Shown here in pieces: positions 52,965-61,815 of a stretch of DNA of 64,000 bases. Made by a program: the position numbers and the translations under genes. The notes beneath the pieces are model-generated. The model did no database searches. It was not told where the DNA came from and saw only the letters and a list, made by a program, of their open reading frames with translations. Each line of letters opens with the position of its first letter. Position 1 is the first letter of the stretch. This DNA is from DASRJW01 sp964567755 (GTDB lineage Bacteria > Krumholzibacteriota > Krumholzibacteriia > G020349025): NCBI GenBank assembly GCA_964567755.1, contig CAZMNW010000020.1, forward strand, positions 124,001-188,000. Direction: 5' to 3'.

Positions 52965-54131
52965 TCAGTCGCCAAGCTCGGCCTTGGCGATGGTGGACAG
53001 CTGCATGAACGACGTGCCTTCGTAGATCTTGCCGATCTTGGCGTCGCGATAGAACTTCTCCACCGGGTAGTCCGTCGTGTAGCCGTAGCCACCATGGATT
53101 TCGAGCGCCGCCGACGTGATGAACTCGGCGGCTTCGCTGGCATAGAGCTTGGCCATGGCGGCTTCCTTGAGGAAGGATTGGCCGGCGTCCTTGAGGCGCG
53201 CTGCGTTGTACACCAGCAGGCGGGCGGCCTCGAGCTTGGTGGCGCAGTAGGCGAGCTGGTGCTGCACGGCTTGGAAGTCGCTGATCTTCTTGCCGAATTG
53301 CATGCGCTCCTGCGAGTACTTCTTGGCGCTCTCGAGCGCGGCGCCGGCGATGCCGAGCATCTGGGCGCCGATGCCGATGCGGCCTTCGTTGAGGATCTCG
53401 ATGGCAATCTTGTAGCCCTTGCCCACTTCGCCGAGAACGCGATTTTCCGGCAGCGTGCATGCGTCGAGCACGAGCTCGCAGGTGCTCGACGCTCGGATCC
53501 CGAGCTTGCTTTCGCGCTTGCCGAGGCCGAAGCCTGGATCGTTCTTGTCGACGAGGAATGCAGTGATGCCTTTGTAGCCCTTGGCCGGGTCGACATTGGC
53601 GAAGACGAGGAAGACACCGGCCTCACCGGCGTTGGTGATCCATAGCTTGCGGCCATCGAGCACCCAGTTGCTGCCGCGCTTCTCCGCCCGGGTCGCCAGC
53701 GCGAAGGCATCCGATCCCGAGCCGGCCTCCGAGAGGGCATACGCGGCGACCGTGTCCGTTGCCACGCGCGGGCAAAAGGCGCGCTTCTGTTCTTCGTTGC
53801 CGAAGCGCAGCAAGCCGTTGTTGAACAGCGTGTTCTGCACGTCCACGAGCACGCCCACGGCGCCATCGGCACGCGAGATTTCTTCCACGGCGAGGATGGA
53901 TTGGAAGAAACTGCCGCCGGCGCCACCGTGTGCCTCGGGAATCTCGATCCCCATGACGCCCATCTGGAAGAGACTCGGGATCAGCGTATCGTCGTAACGT
54001 CCGGCTTCTTCCATGGCACGCGCCCGCGGCGACACTTCTCCCAGGGCGAAGTCGCGAATGGCGTCGCGAAACATCACTTCGTCTTCCGAGAGCATCGTCA
54101 GTGCGGGCCGGCTCATGGCATCGACGGACAT
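52965..54131 (-). CDS. Acyl-CoA dehydrogenase
   Basis: 388 residues, FAD enzyme introducing the trans-2,3 double bond in acyl-CoA. Family signatures are AYALSEAGSGSDA (substrate/FAD region), KLWITNAGEAG, RIGIGAQMLGIA, QAVQHQLA and, near the C-terminus, EIHGGYGYTTDYPVEKFYRDAKIGKIYEGTS, where the Glu of YEGTS is the catalytic base position of the short-chain/butyryl type. The start at 54131 (MSVDAMSR) has GGAG upstream; the ATG-equivalent at 54197 would add an uncharacteristic 22-residue tail. It sits between the bc operon/citrate synthase and the 42-heme operon. Its electrons would reach the quinone pool through ETF, whose genes are not in the window. Confidence 0.93.
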   Translation of the reverse strand: MSVDAMSRPALTMLSEDEVMFRDAIRDFALGEVSPRARAMEEAGRYDDTLIPSLFQMGVMGIEIPEAHGGAGGSFFQSILAVEEISRADGAVGVLVDVQNTLFNNGLLRFGNEEQKRAFCPRVATDTVAAYALSEAGSGSDAFALATRAEKRGSNWVLDGRKLWITNAGEAGVFLVFANVDPAKGYKGITAFLVDKNDPGFGLGKRESKLGIRASSTCELVLDACTLPENRVLGEVGKGYKIAIEILNEGRIGIGAQMLGIAGAALESAKKYSQERMQFGKKISDFQAVQHQLAYCATKLEAARLLVYNAARLKDAGQSFLKEAAMAKLYASEAAEFITSAALEIHGGYGYTTDYPVEKFYRDAKIGKIYEGTSFMQLSTIAKAELGD

Positions 54132-54278
54132 CGCTTCACTCCGATTTGCTTGCCGACCTGGCTGCGACTGTGTCTCGGATCGGTGGTCGTGCGCCACGGG
54201 GCGACGGCGATCCTAGCAAATCCAAGCGCCGCATGCAGCCGCAGAGGAGCGGAGAGGTCCATCGACGCCGCCGCCGGG

Positions 54279-57200
54279 TCACTTGCCCCGGCCGCGAACC
54301 TCCAGGTTCGGTCCACGGTGGCACTGGACGCACAGCTCGCGGCGCTTCTCGTGTGTCAAGAGCTGTTCGTGCGGTGTGCCGTGCGGGTTGTGGCAGGAGG
54401 TGCACACGAGAGCGTTGCCGGTGCGCGGATCCCGTGCCGGTTCCTGGAACGGGTGCGAATGGGTCGCGGCGGCGTCATGGCATTGACCGCACAGCGCCGG
54501 CTGCTTGTCGAGCAACAGGCCGCTCTGGCCGCTGCCATGCGCATCGTGACACATCGCGCATTCGAGCGCATCCGGGTGCGAGTATTTTTGGGCGAACACT
54601 TGCCGGTCGTGGCACGAGAAGCAGGTCTCGGAAAGAGTTTCCCGCAGCAGGAGCGACTGCGACCGGCTGGTGTGCGGTTGATGGCACCCGAGACACGCTG
54701 CGGTTCCCGTGACCGCAGCATGGGCGAAGGGTGCGGTCGCATCGCCGGCATGGTCATCGTGGCACGTCGAGCAGAGCGAGAGCCCTTGAGCTTGCATCGC
54801 GTCGGGCCCGGCGTGACACGATTCGCAGCTTCCTTCCGCATACGGCGCGTGCTGGAAAGCGTTGGCGAGCCCGGGCTTGCCGCTGCCGTGCGGGTCATGG
54901 CAACCAGAGCAGCTGCCTTCGCCGACCTTGTACCCATGGTGCTTGCTGTCGAAAGCCGCACCTTCGAGCCGGTGACAGCTGGCGCACAGCTCGCGCTCCG
55001 GCAAGCGCAGCGTGCCGGCGGCCTTGCCGGCGTGCGGATCGTGACATGTGAGGCACTTTCCCTCCTGCGCCGGGGGGTGCGCGTGCTGGCCGCGACTGCT
55101 TGCGACCTCGTTCGGGTGACAGGACGCGCAGAGTGCAGGGACCGGTTGGTCCAAGAGGCCCACTGTGGTGCCGGCATGGCCCGCGTGGCAGGCGCGGCAC
55201 TCGCCTTTGGCGGCGGGAGCGTGCGCGGCACCGGCGGGCGCCGCCGCCAGCTGGGACTCGACTTCCGCGTGACAGGAAGCACAGAGCCGGGCATCCGTCG
55301 CGCGCAAAAACGTCGAATCACTGGCGGCGTGTGGCGCATGGCAGCTCGAACACTCGCCGTTCATGTACGGCGCATGCAACTTCTGCGACGCACTCGCTGT
55401 GGTCAGGGTGTGGCACGTGCCGCAGAGCTCGGTCTCGGTGGCGACGAGACGCGTGGGGCGACCCGGCGACGGCGGCTCGTGACACGTCGAGCAGTCCCCG
55501 TCGGCAAACGGGGGATGCACATGCGGTCGCAGCAGACCCTTGCTGCTGCTGCCGTGCGGGTCGTGGCAATCGACGCAGGAGCCGACTGGCAGCTGGAACT
55601 CGTCATGCGCGGCACGCAAGGTCGAACTTTCCGGATCGTGGCATTGGTTGCAGGTCGTTTTCAGCAAGATCTGACCCGAGGCATCGCGGGTGCGATGCCC
55701 GTCGTGGCAGGTGTTGCAGGCGCCGTCGCCAACCGGTGCGTGCACCACCCCCGATGCGAGGCGTTCGCCGAGATCGGTATGACAACCGAAGCACAACGCC
55801 TGGCCGTTGCCGCGGAGCAGCGCCGGACCTTTTGCCGTGGCGTGGGGCGAGTGACAAGCGGCGCAATCGCCCTGCGCCACTGGTGTGTGCAGCTCTGCCG
55901 CGGTCAGGCCGGCGGTCGTTTCGCCATGGCAGCGAGCGCAGAGTGTCGCCGTCGGGGCGGCGAGCAGCGCCGGCTCGGCCGCGGCGTGTGGCAAGTGACA
56001 GGTCGAGCAAGTCCCGTCCTTGAACGGTGGATGCTGCTGTTCGAGCCGCAGCTCTTCGGCCTGTGGCGTGTGACACTCGATGCAGAGCGCCGGTTCCGCT
56101 TGGCGCCGGAGCCCGGCTGTTTGGCTGCCGTGTGCCAGGTGGCACTGGAAGCACTCGCCGCGATCGAAAGGCGAATGGGATACGGGCAGAGTGGTGTCGA
56201 CCACGTCCTGGTGGCACTGTGCACAGGTCTGCTGCAGGGGCGCTCGCAAGAGCGGGGACTCGCTGCTGGCATGCGGTGCGTGGCAGGTGCTGCAGTCATC
56301 TTGAAGCGGCGCATGCGCCACCGGCATCGCAGCCGTCTGTTGCACGACGTCGGCGTGGCAACTGCGGCAGAGTTCCTGCCGCGGCTGGCGCAAGAGACCC
56401 TCGATGTCGCTGCCATGCGGCGTGTGACAGCTCACGCAGGCCATGTTCGCGAAGGGGGAATGCACCTCGGCCAGCTGCGCATCCGCGCGCAGATCCGTGT
56501 GGCACGCCAGGCAGAGCTCCTCGTCGCTGCCGCGCAGGAGGCCGGCACGCTTGGCCGCGTGCGGGGCATGACAATGCAGACACTTGCCCTCGGCCGCCGG
56601 GGCGTGGACATGCGTGGTTTTTTGCAATTGGTGGCAAGCGGCACAGAGAGCACTCTCGGCCGCTTGCAGCACCTTCGGATCCTGGCTTGCGTCGGTATGG
56701 CAGGCATCGCATGCGCCCTCGGCGTAGGGAGCATGAATGAAGTCGTTGCCTTCGGCCGCTGGGTTGGCGTGCGGATCGTGGCACGAAGAACAGGGAGCGC
56801 CCGCCACCTCGGGTCTCGTATGAAGTTCCGGCAACTTCGCGGAGGCGTGGCAGCGGGCGCAGAGATCACGTTGGGGGGCGATCAAGAGGCCTGCTTGCGC
56901 CGCCGTATGCGGGGCATGGCAAGCGCTGCAGTCGCCGGCGGCGAAGGGTGCGTGTTGGCTCTTGGCCGCGAGCGCAGTTTCGATACGAGTGTGACACGTG
57001 GCGCAAGTCTGCGCCTGGTTTCCGCGCAGCAAGCTCTTGGCATCGGAGGCATGCGGATCATGACACGAACTGCAGGTGGTGCCGGCGATGCCGAGGTGTG
57101 ACACTCCGCCGGGCGGCGCTTCGACACCCACATCCTGGTGACACTCGGTGCACAACTGGGGGAAGTCCTTCTGCAGCACCAGCTGCTGGGTGAAGCCATG

Positions 57201-57413
57201 GCGCTTGTGGCAAGCCTCGCAGTCTTGTGCTTTCACCGGAGCATGCTGGAATTTCTTGTCCTCGATCGCAGTGCGTGCGTCCTTGTGGCAGTCGTAGCAC
57301 GGCCGGCGTTGGCTGGACTGCTGCGCCGAAGCGGATTGCGCCAGAGCGAGGGCAACCGCCACGAGACCGATCACGGCCAACGTCCGCAGCCGGGCGCGTC
57401 GTGCCTCGCTCAT
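54279..57413 (-). CDS. 42-heme multiheme cytochrome c (doubled-CxxCH repeats)
   Basis: 1044 residues with 42 CxxCH motifs by direct count, one heme per 25 residues. A signal peptide (TLAVIGLVAVALALAQSASAQ) is followed by about 20 tandem units. A typical unit reads H.P...G.C..CH.PH, then LL and a second LC..CH. This is the doubled-CxxCH type of repeat. No membrane anchor, lipobox or sorting tag is visible, so it is periplasmic or exported; the C-terminus ends LEVRGRGK. Each unit also supplies extra His residues as distal ligands. It starts inside the stop of the ResB-like gene (ATGA), last of an eight-gene operon with a beta-barrel and lipoproteins. It is probably a long-distance electron conductor. 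The long + strand frame over it (53901-57101) is a shadow. Confidence 0.9.
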   Translation of the reverse strand: MSEARRARLRTLAVIGLVAVALALAQSASAQQSSQRRPCYDCHKDARTAIEDKKFQHAPVKAQDCEACHKRHGFTQQLVLQKDFPQLCTECHQDVGVEAPPGGVSHLGIAGTTCSSCHDPHASDAKSLLRGNQAQTCATCHTRIETALAAKSQHAPFAAGDCSACHAPHTAAQAGLLIAPQRDLCARCHASAKLPELHTRPEVAGAPCSSCHDPHANPAAEGNDFIHAPYAEGACDACHTDASQDPKVLQAAESALCAACHQLQKTTHVHAPAAEGKCLHCHAPHAAKRAGLLRGSDEELCLACHTDLRADAQLAEVHSPFANMACVSCHTPHGSDIEGLLRQPRQELCRSCHADVVQQTAAMPVAHAPLQDDCSTCHAPHASSESPLLRAPLQQTCAQCHQDVVDTTLPVSHSPFDRGECFQCHLAHGSQTAGLRRQAEPALCIECHTPQAEELRLEQQHPPFKDGTCSTCHLPHAAAEPALLAAPTATLCARCHGETTAGLTAAELHTPVAQGDCAACHSPHATAKGPALLRGNGQALCFGCHTDLGERLASGVVHAPVGDGACNTCHDGHRTRDASGQILLKTTCNQCHDPESSTLRAAHDEFQLPVGSCVDCHDPHGSSSKGLLRPHVHPPFADGDCSTCHEPPSPGRPTRLVATETELCGTCHTLTTASASQKLHAPYMNGECSSCHAPHAASDSTFLRATDARLCASCHAEVESQLAAAPAGAAHAPAAKGECRACHAGHAGTTVGLLDQPVPALCASCHPNEVASSRGQHAHPPAQEGKCLTCHDPHAGKAAGTLRLPERELCASCHRLEGAAFDSKHHGYKVGEGSCSGCHDPHGSGKPGLANAFQHAPYAEGSCESCHAGPDAMQAQGLSLCSTCHDDHAGDATAPFAHAAVTGTAACLGCHQPHTSRSQSLLLRETLSETCFSCHDRQVFAQKYSHPDALECAMCHDAHGSGQSGLLLDKQPALCGQCHDAAATHSHPFQEPARDPRTGNALVCTSCHNPHGTPHEQLLTHEKRRELCVQCHRGPNLEVRGRGK

Positions 57414-57898
57414 GGCTGCGACTCCTTCGGCTTGTCGACATCAGCAGGTGACTGTTCCTGCGGCGTCGCGGCGCTGCTGTCGGCTGTTACGTAACCGTCA
57501 ATCTCCAGCAGCTTGAACGTGAAGAAGGATCGCGCCGAGTAATGCGGCGGGAAGTTGAGGAATGCCCAGGTGGTATCGGTGGCCGTCGTGTCGTGATACA
57601 CGATCACGCGCGCCGCGGGGTTGGCGAGTTGCCGGGTGACGCTGGTGAACTCACCGTCGATGATGCGGAAATCCGGCAGGAAGCGGTCGATGCGTGCCGT
57701 GTACTCCGAATCGCCGAGGAAGAACGTCTCGCCGAGGCGCACGCGCAGCTGCTCGTGCCAGGTCGTGTACATGTGACTGCCGACTTCGACGCGCAGCGAC
57801 AGACTCGTATCTGGTTCCACGGTGGCGGCAGAGGCTGCGGCCGCAGTGGCGTTGGGGCAGAGAAGGAGTAGCAGCAGGGCGAAGATCGTCGTTCTCAT
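57410..57898 (-). CDS. Exported ResB-like small protein
   Basis: 162 residues: signal peptide (MRTTIFALLLLLLCPNATA) and one beta-rich domain. The segment LGDSEYTARIDRFLPDFRIIDG, then NPAARVIVYHDTT and WAFLNFPP resembles the extracytoplasmic part of ResB cytochrome c-maturation proteins, but the ResB membrane helices are missing. The tail is Ser/Pro-rich and hydrophilic. It overlaps both neighbours by four bases (ATGA on each side), so it is tightly coupled to the lipoprotein and the 42-heme gene. A role in folding or heme loading of that cytochrome is possible. The family call is tentative. Confidence 0.65.
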   Translation of the reverse strand: MRTTIFALLLLLLCPNATAAAASAATVEPDTSLSLRVEVGSHMYTTWHEQLRVRLGETFFLGDSEYTARIDRFLPDFRIIDGEFTSVTRQLANPAARVIVYHDTTATDTTWAFLNFPPHYSARSFFTFKLLEIDGYVTADSSAATPQEQSPADVDKPKESQP

Positions 57899-58509
57899 CT
57901 TCGGGCTCCGGATTCTGAAACGCCAGGCATCGAATCTGCGACCCCCACCGTCGGGAAGGTCCGCAAGCTCTCCACAATCGAACGTTCGAGCAATTGCTCG
58001 AGGTTGTGAACCCTCCCGAACCCAAAAAGCCATTCGCCATCCGTCCCGTCGCGGCTGTGGACCACGGCCCAGAGCACACGTCCGCCTGGAACCTGGAGCA
58101 GGCGCAGCGAGAACGACACGTGCGGTACCTGTTCCGAACCATCCTGGCGATAGCCGGAGCCGAGAATGGCGCCGACGAGGAGCGCATCGGCGCCGAGCTG
58201 CTCGCCGATCCGATCGAGAAGCTCGGGAGGAATGCGATCGAAGAGCAGCCACGGCTCCTGCGCCAAGGCCGCCTCCACCGCCCCGGGGTCGACGAGACCG
58301 ATGCCCGGTCGCGTGCCGAGCTCGGCCGCCAGCATCGGTCGCATCCGGTCCGACGCATCGCGGTCCGCGGTGTAGTTGGAAAGCGGCAGAATGCCGATGC
58401 GTGGAGTGGCCGCGAGCGGCCCCACGTGGTGTGCGCGCGGCTCCGGCACGCAGCTGGCAATGGCTGCCATCAGGAGCAGCAAGGACGCATGTCGAAGCCC
58501 ATGGGGCAT
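57895..58509 (-). CDS. CsgG/GNA1162-like lipoprotein 1
   Basis: 204 residues. The lipobox IASC places the lipidated Cys at residue 20 (MPHGLRHASLLLLMAAIASC). The mature domain (RIGILPLSNYTADRDASD, then LGADALLVGAILGSG, SFSLRLLQVPGGRVLW) has the alternating pattern of the CsgG/LpoB/GNA1162 superfamily, which forms periplasmic or outer-membrane-associated assemblies. ATG 58509 opens directly into the signal peptide; the frame is open farther upstream, over the neighbour. It lies between a sister lipoprotein and the ResB-like gene. It probably supports assembly or anchoring of the adjacent porin-cytochrome system. Confidence 0.7.
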   Translation of the reverse strand: MPHGLRHASLLLLMAAIASCVPEPRAHHVGPLAATPRIGILPLSNYTADRDASDRMRPMLAAELGTRPGIGLVDPGAVEAALAQEPWLLFDRIPPELLDRIGEQLGADALLVGAILGSGYRQDGSEQVPHVSFSLRLLQVPGGRVLWAVVHSRDGTDGEWLFGFGRVHNLEQLLERSIVESLRTFPTVGVADSMPGVSESGARR

Positions 58510-58513
58510 GGCT

Positions 58514-59107
58514 TCACCTCGAGGGCAGCGTTTGCAGCAGGTCGCGACACACCGCGGTCGTGAGCTCGCCGAGCGTGTGGATCTCGCGCCATCCGGTGAA
58601 CGGCATGGTCGGTCCGCCCCTGCGAGTGATGCTGGCGCTCCAAACCAGGTTGCCGGTTTCGACATCGAGGAGACGCACCTCGATCGCCACCAACGGATAG
58701 GCGCTGCGCCCGACGCTGGTCATCTCGTAGTCGCGCACGATGCCCATGAAAACGCCTTGGACACCGGCTTCCTTGCCGAGCCGAACGAGATCGGCCGCGG
58801 ACCAGGGGAGATTCGAGATGCCCGTGCCCCGAATGCGCTGGATGGCAGAAGCGAATTGGCCGGGCTCGCGAACGGCGGCGAACTCTCGCGTCAACAGCTC
58901 GGTGAAGAAGACGCTGCTCACCTTCTCGCCCGCCAGGCGATCCTGACCGAGCGATTCGAACGGCACGATGCCGACGCTCTCGTAGAAGGAAAAGTCCGCT
59001 TGCGGATGGACGAAGCGCGTCACCGGTGTGCCGCAACCCGTGGCAGCCACGAGGAGTAAGAGACCGAGCGTGCCGTGTGCAGCGAGATGTCGGCATCGGG
59101 ATCTCAT
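58514..59107 (-). CDS. CsgG/LpoB-like lipoprotein 2
   Basis: 197 residues with lipobox ATGC (Cys25). Mature part: SVGIVPFESLGQDRLAGEKVSS, FFTELLTREF, LGKEAGVQGVFMGIVRDYEM, AIEVRLLDVETGNLVWSAS. These are hallmarks of the CsgG-type alpha/beta fold shared with the downstream lipoprotein, though the two sequences are clearly diverged. Four bases separate it from the next gene and ten from the beta-barrel gene upstream. In curli systems CsgG itself makes an outer-membrane pore, whereas these shorter relatives usually do not; here a barrel is provided separately. Confidence 0.72.
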   Translation of the reverse strand: MRSRCRHLAAHGTLGLLLLVAATGCGTPVTRFVHPQADFSFYESVGIVPFESLGQDRLAGEKVSSVFFTELLTREFAAVREPGQFASAIQRIRGTGISNLPWSAADLVRLGKEAGVQGVFMGIVRDYEMTSVGRSAYPLVAIEVRLLDVETGNLVWSASITRRGGPTMPFTGWREIHTLGELTTAVCRDLLQTLPSR

Positions 59108-59117
59108 TCCATCCCCT

Positions 59118-60695
59118 TCAGAAGTTGCGGGTGAGAATCACGCCGGTGGACACGTCGCGCGGTTGAGCGCTGCGGCGCGCGACCTTGGCGGTGCCGCGCA
59201 GTTGCAGCAGCTCCCGCGGTTGCAAGGTGAGATCGAGCCCGAGGATGTTCTCGTGCGTCGCGCCCGACGGCAGCCGGCTCTCGCGTGTCGAACCGTACAA
59301 GCTGAACGTGGCCGACTCGCGCAGGCGCCAGGTGCCGTTGGCGCTCCAGATGCTCTCCGCGCGTTCCAACTGCCCTTCACCGTCGAGCCGGCGAAAGGAC
59401 CCGATCAAAGAAGCTCCGGATCGTGGCTGGTAGCCGAGCTTGATCTCCCAGGTGCGCTCGATCTGCTGCACGCCCGCGAGCTCGGGGAGAGAGTAACGGT
59501 TCCAGAGCACATCGAACGTCGTCGACGGGTTGGGCCGGGTGCGCAGGTCGAGACCAAAGTACCATTGCAGCGCCGCGTCGGTGTGCGGAGCGTGTGCGGC
59601 GCGCGTTTCGGCGCGTACCCAGAAATTCTGCCGCAGGTTGCCGTCGACGGTGAGATGGGCGGAGCTGTTGGGAATGCTGCCGCCCGCGCTGCCGAGATCG
59701 AGCGTCTGCGACAATCCCGTCCGCAACGCCGTGTGCTTCACGAGGTCGTGCTGGTAGAGCGCCTCGAGGCGCATGTAATCGGAAATCTGGTTCCCCGTAA
59801 ACACAGTGGTCTTGTAATAGGAACGACTCGCGTTCAGCATCACGCTTTGGAAGGGAAGATAGGTGAGTCGCGCACCGAGCGAAGTCTCGTCGATCGGGGT
59901 GTCGCGTGTCACGGCGTTGTCGCGCGTCGTGCCCCAGCGGTAGAGACCATTGACGCCCAAGCTGGCTTGCCGATGCAGCGACCAAGTGGCATCGCCGGAA
60001 GCGCGCTGGATGTCCTGGTCGATCTGGCGGTCGCGCGACGAGATGTTGGTGAGGATGGCGTCGTAGTCGCCACCGAAGGCGATCGTCTTCCAGGCGCTGC
60101 TGCCGTTCAGGCCGGCGCGGTACTCGTGGGTGCGCGACGGGGCTTCGAAGCCCGCGGCGCGCGACTCCAAACGGCGCACTCCAACCCGGGCGGCGATCGG
60201 ACCGGTTCCGTAGCTCAAGTCGGCGCGCGCGTCTTCCACGCCGGACTCGCCGGCCCGCGTGCGGCGGTCGGCGCGTGTGTAGGTGAGCGCCAGCTGCGGG
60301 GCGCGCGGCACCATCACGTTCATCCCCAGTTGCAGATCGCGCCGGCCGGGGATGTCGGACGCCGGCTGGGTGCGCTGCCACGGAACGAACTGCCCGTGCA
60401 GCCGCCAGGAGCGGCTGCTCAGCTCGCCGAAAGTGCGGGTACGGAAGATGTCGGACTCGTAGCTGAATTGCGAGTCATAGCGCAACGACGCTCCGAGGTC
60501 GAACCGCCAGGCGTTCGGCGTGTCCTGGCGCATGATGATGTCGTACAGGTGGCTGGTGCGATCGCTGCCCTGGCCAGCGATCTCGGAGTGGAACACGTTC
60601 CCCAGGTAGCGGCCATCGAAATTCTGGGCCACGGCTGCGGTGGCGAAGCCGAGGCTGCACAGGAGGGTGCTGCTCATGCGACGGATGGCTCCCAT
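59118..60695 (-). CDS. Outer-membrane beta-barrel protein of a porin-cytochrome cluster
   Basis: 525 residues. Signal peptide (MSSTLLCSLGFATAAVAQ), then a succession of alternating-residue beta strands with aromatic girdles (AWRFDLGASLRYDSQFSY, LALTYTRADR, RFVVQ-type strands) to a C-terminal RDVSTGVILTRNF, whose last residue is the aromatic expected for BAM-dependent barrels. I estimate some 20 or more strands by eye. No heme motif or cysteine pair is present. Its place between 6-heme cytochromes and the lipoproteins/42-heme cytochrome suggests the role that MtrB or PioB plays elsewhere: a sheath letting a cytochrome cross the outer membrane. Sequence similarity to those families could not be tested. 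An alternative start is 60677. Confidence 0.72.
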   Translation of the reverse strand: MGAIRRMSSTLLCSLGFATAAVAQNFDGRYLGNVFHSEIAGQGSDRTSHLYDIIMRQDTPNAWRFDLGASLRYDSQFSYESDIFRTRTFGELSSRSWRLHGQFVPWQRTQPASDIPGRRDLQLGMNVMVPRAPQLALTYTRADRRTRAGESGVEDARADLSYGTGPIAARVGVRRLESRAAGFEAPSRTHEYRAGLNGSSAWKTIAFGGDYDAILTNISSRDRQIDQDIQRASGDATWSLHRQASLGVNGLYRWGTTRDNAVTRDTPIDETSLGARLTYLPFQSVMLNASRSYYKTTVFTGNQISDYMRLEALYQHDLVKHTALRTGLSQTLDLGSAGGSIPNSSAHLTVDGNLRQNFWVRAETRAAHAPHTDAALQWYFGLDLRTRPNPSTTFDVLWNRYSLPELAGVQQIERTWEIKLGYQPRSGASLIGSFRRLDGEGQLERAESIWSANGTWRLRESATFSLYGSTRESRLPSGATHENILGLDLTLQPRELLQLRGTAKVARRSAQPRDVSTGVILTRNF

Positions 60696-60705
60696 GGCCC
60701 CATGC

Positions 60706-61815
60706 TCACTTGTCCGGGTTGTGGACGTTGCGCGCTTGCGGCCCGCTGTAGTCGCGGCCGTGACAGTCGTGACAGCTCTGGGTGGCGCTCGTCCGGTGCG
60801 CCTCGCGATCCGAGATCGCGTTCATGACGATGCCCTCCACGGTCTGCGAACCCGGGATGCCGTCGGCGGCGATGTGGCAGCCGAGGCAAAAGCGGCGCGA
60901 CTGGTCGGGATCGTTCAATGTGTCGTTGAGGCCGCTCCAGCCCAGCCGCTCGTCGCTCAGCACGAAGGCGTTAGGTGCGGCGCGGTCGTTGCCTTGGGAA
61001 CCATGCGGGTTGTGGCAGTCGTAGCAGGGCAGCATATCGCCCCGGCGGAGGTGTGGCGGCCATGACAACGCGACCCGGGGATCGAGATCGATCCGGTGTC
61101 CGGCGTTCTCGTTGAGACCGCGATCGTAGTAATCCTCGATGAACTTGTTCTCCAGGTCCATTCCCGCCGGGCCGTCGCGCCCGTGGCAGCGCAGGCAATG
61201 GCGGTATTGCGGCGGCGGCCCGCTCGCATCGTGCCCGCCGATGCCACGGTAGGTGTCGACGAGAAGGTCGAATGGGTTCGCGGTGCCGTGCGGGTCGTGG
61301 CAGCCGAGACACAAACCCTCGCCGCCCGTGTCGCGACGCGGCATGTCGGGATCCTGCGCGTGGGGCGAGAGAAAACGACCGCTCGTGGTGATGCCAGGGT
61401 CGGTGTAGACGATCGCACCTGGCCAACGCCCGCGCAGCTCCACTCCGGGCGACCGTACGCCGCCCGAGTTGGCCTCGAAATAGCCGGCGTCTTGCGGTGC
61501 AGTCATCGGAATGCGATCGGTCTCGCGCAACGGGTAGTTCACCGGCTGACTCTGGTGGCAACCGCCGTCGCCGCTGCTCGAGAAGCACAGTTGGTTGGTG
61601 TTCTCGGCGAAGAGCACGTCCTTGTACACGATCTCCGTGGCATCGCCATGGCTCGGATGGCACTGGGAGCAAGCGCCGCGTGTGGGTGGATCGGTGGTGA
61701 GGCGAAGCACGCCGGTGGTTGGATTCCCGTGCGCATCGAAGACGGGGGTCTGCGCCACGCTCCAGGTCGAGCCGAGGAGGATGGCGGCCAAAATGTTGGC
61801 GGTCACGGCGCGCAT
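60706..61815 (-). CDS. Exported multiheme cytochrome with six CxxCH and one CX8CH site
   Basis: 369 residues: signal peptide (MRAVTANILAAILLGSTWSVAQ), six CxxCH motifs (CSQCH, CLGCH, CLRCH, CYDCH, CLGCH, CHDCH) and, after the first, the unusual CFSSSGDGGCH with eight residues between the cysteines. Several sites read C..CH.PHG. The first part (DAHGNPTTGVLRLTTDPPTRGACSQCH) recalls NHL-associated cytochromes of extracellular electron-transfer clusters. No anchor is visible. It starts 118 bases after the 6-heme gene and runs ten bases from the barrel gene. It is likely a periplasmic or outer-surface partner of the barrel. Confidence 0.83.
   Translation of the reverse strand: MRAVTANILAAILLGSTWSVAQTPVFDAHGNPTTGVLRLTTDPPTRGACSQCHPSHGDATEIVYKDVLFAENTNQLCFSSSGDGGCHQSQPVNYPLRETDRIPMTAPQDAGYFEANSGGVRSPGVELRGRWPGAIVYTDPGITTSGRFLSPHAQDPDMPRRDTGGEGLCLGCHDPHGTANPFDLLVDTYRGIGGHDASGPPPQYRHCLRCHGRDGPAGMDLENKFIEDYYDRGLNENAGHRIDLDPRVALSWPPHLRRGDMLPCYDCHNPHGSQGNDRAAPNAFVLSDERLGWSGLNDTLNDPDQSRRFCLGCHIAADGIPGSQTVEGIVMNAISDREAHRTSATQSCHDCHGRDYSGPQARNVHNPDK

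Noticed and set aside
53901..57101. 1066-codon + strand open frame antisense to the 42-heme gene
   Set aside because: It arises because the repetitive GC-rich CxxCH codons leave the opposite strand without stops. Its protein has no recognisable domain, while the minus-strand frame has a signal peptide and 42 regular heme sites.
59028..60827. 599-codon + strand frame over the beta-barrel gene
   Set aside because: No signal peptide or family motif. The minus-strand frame has a signal peptide, amphipathic strands and a terminal aromatic residue.
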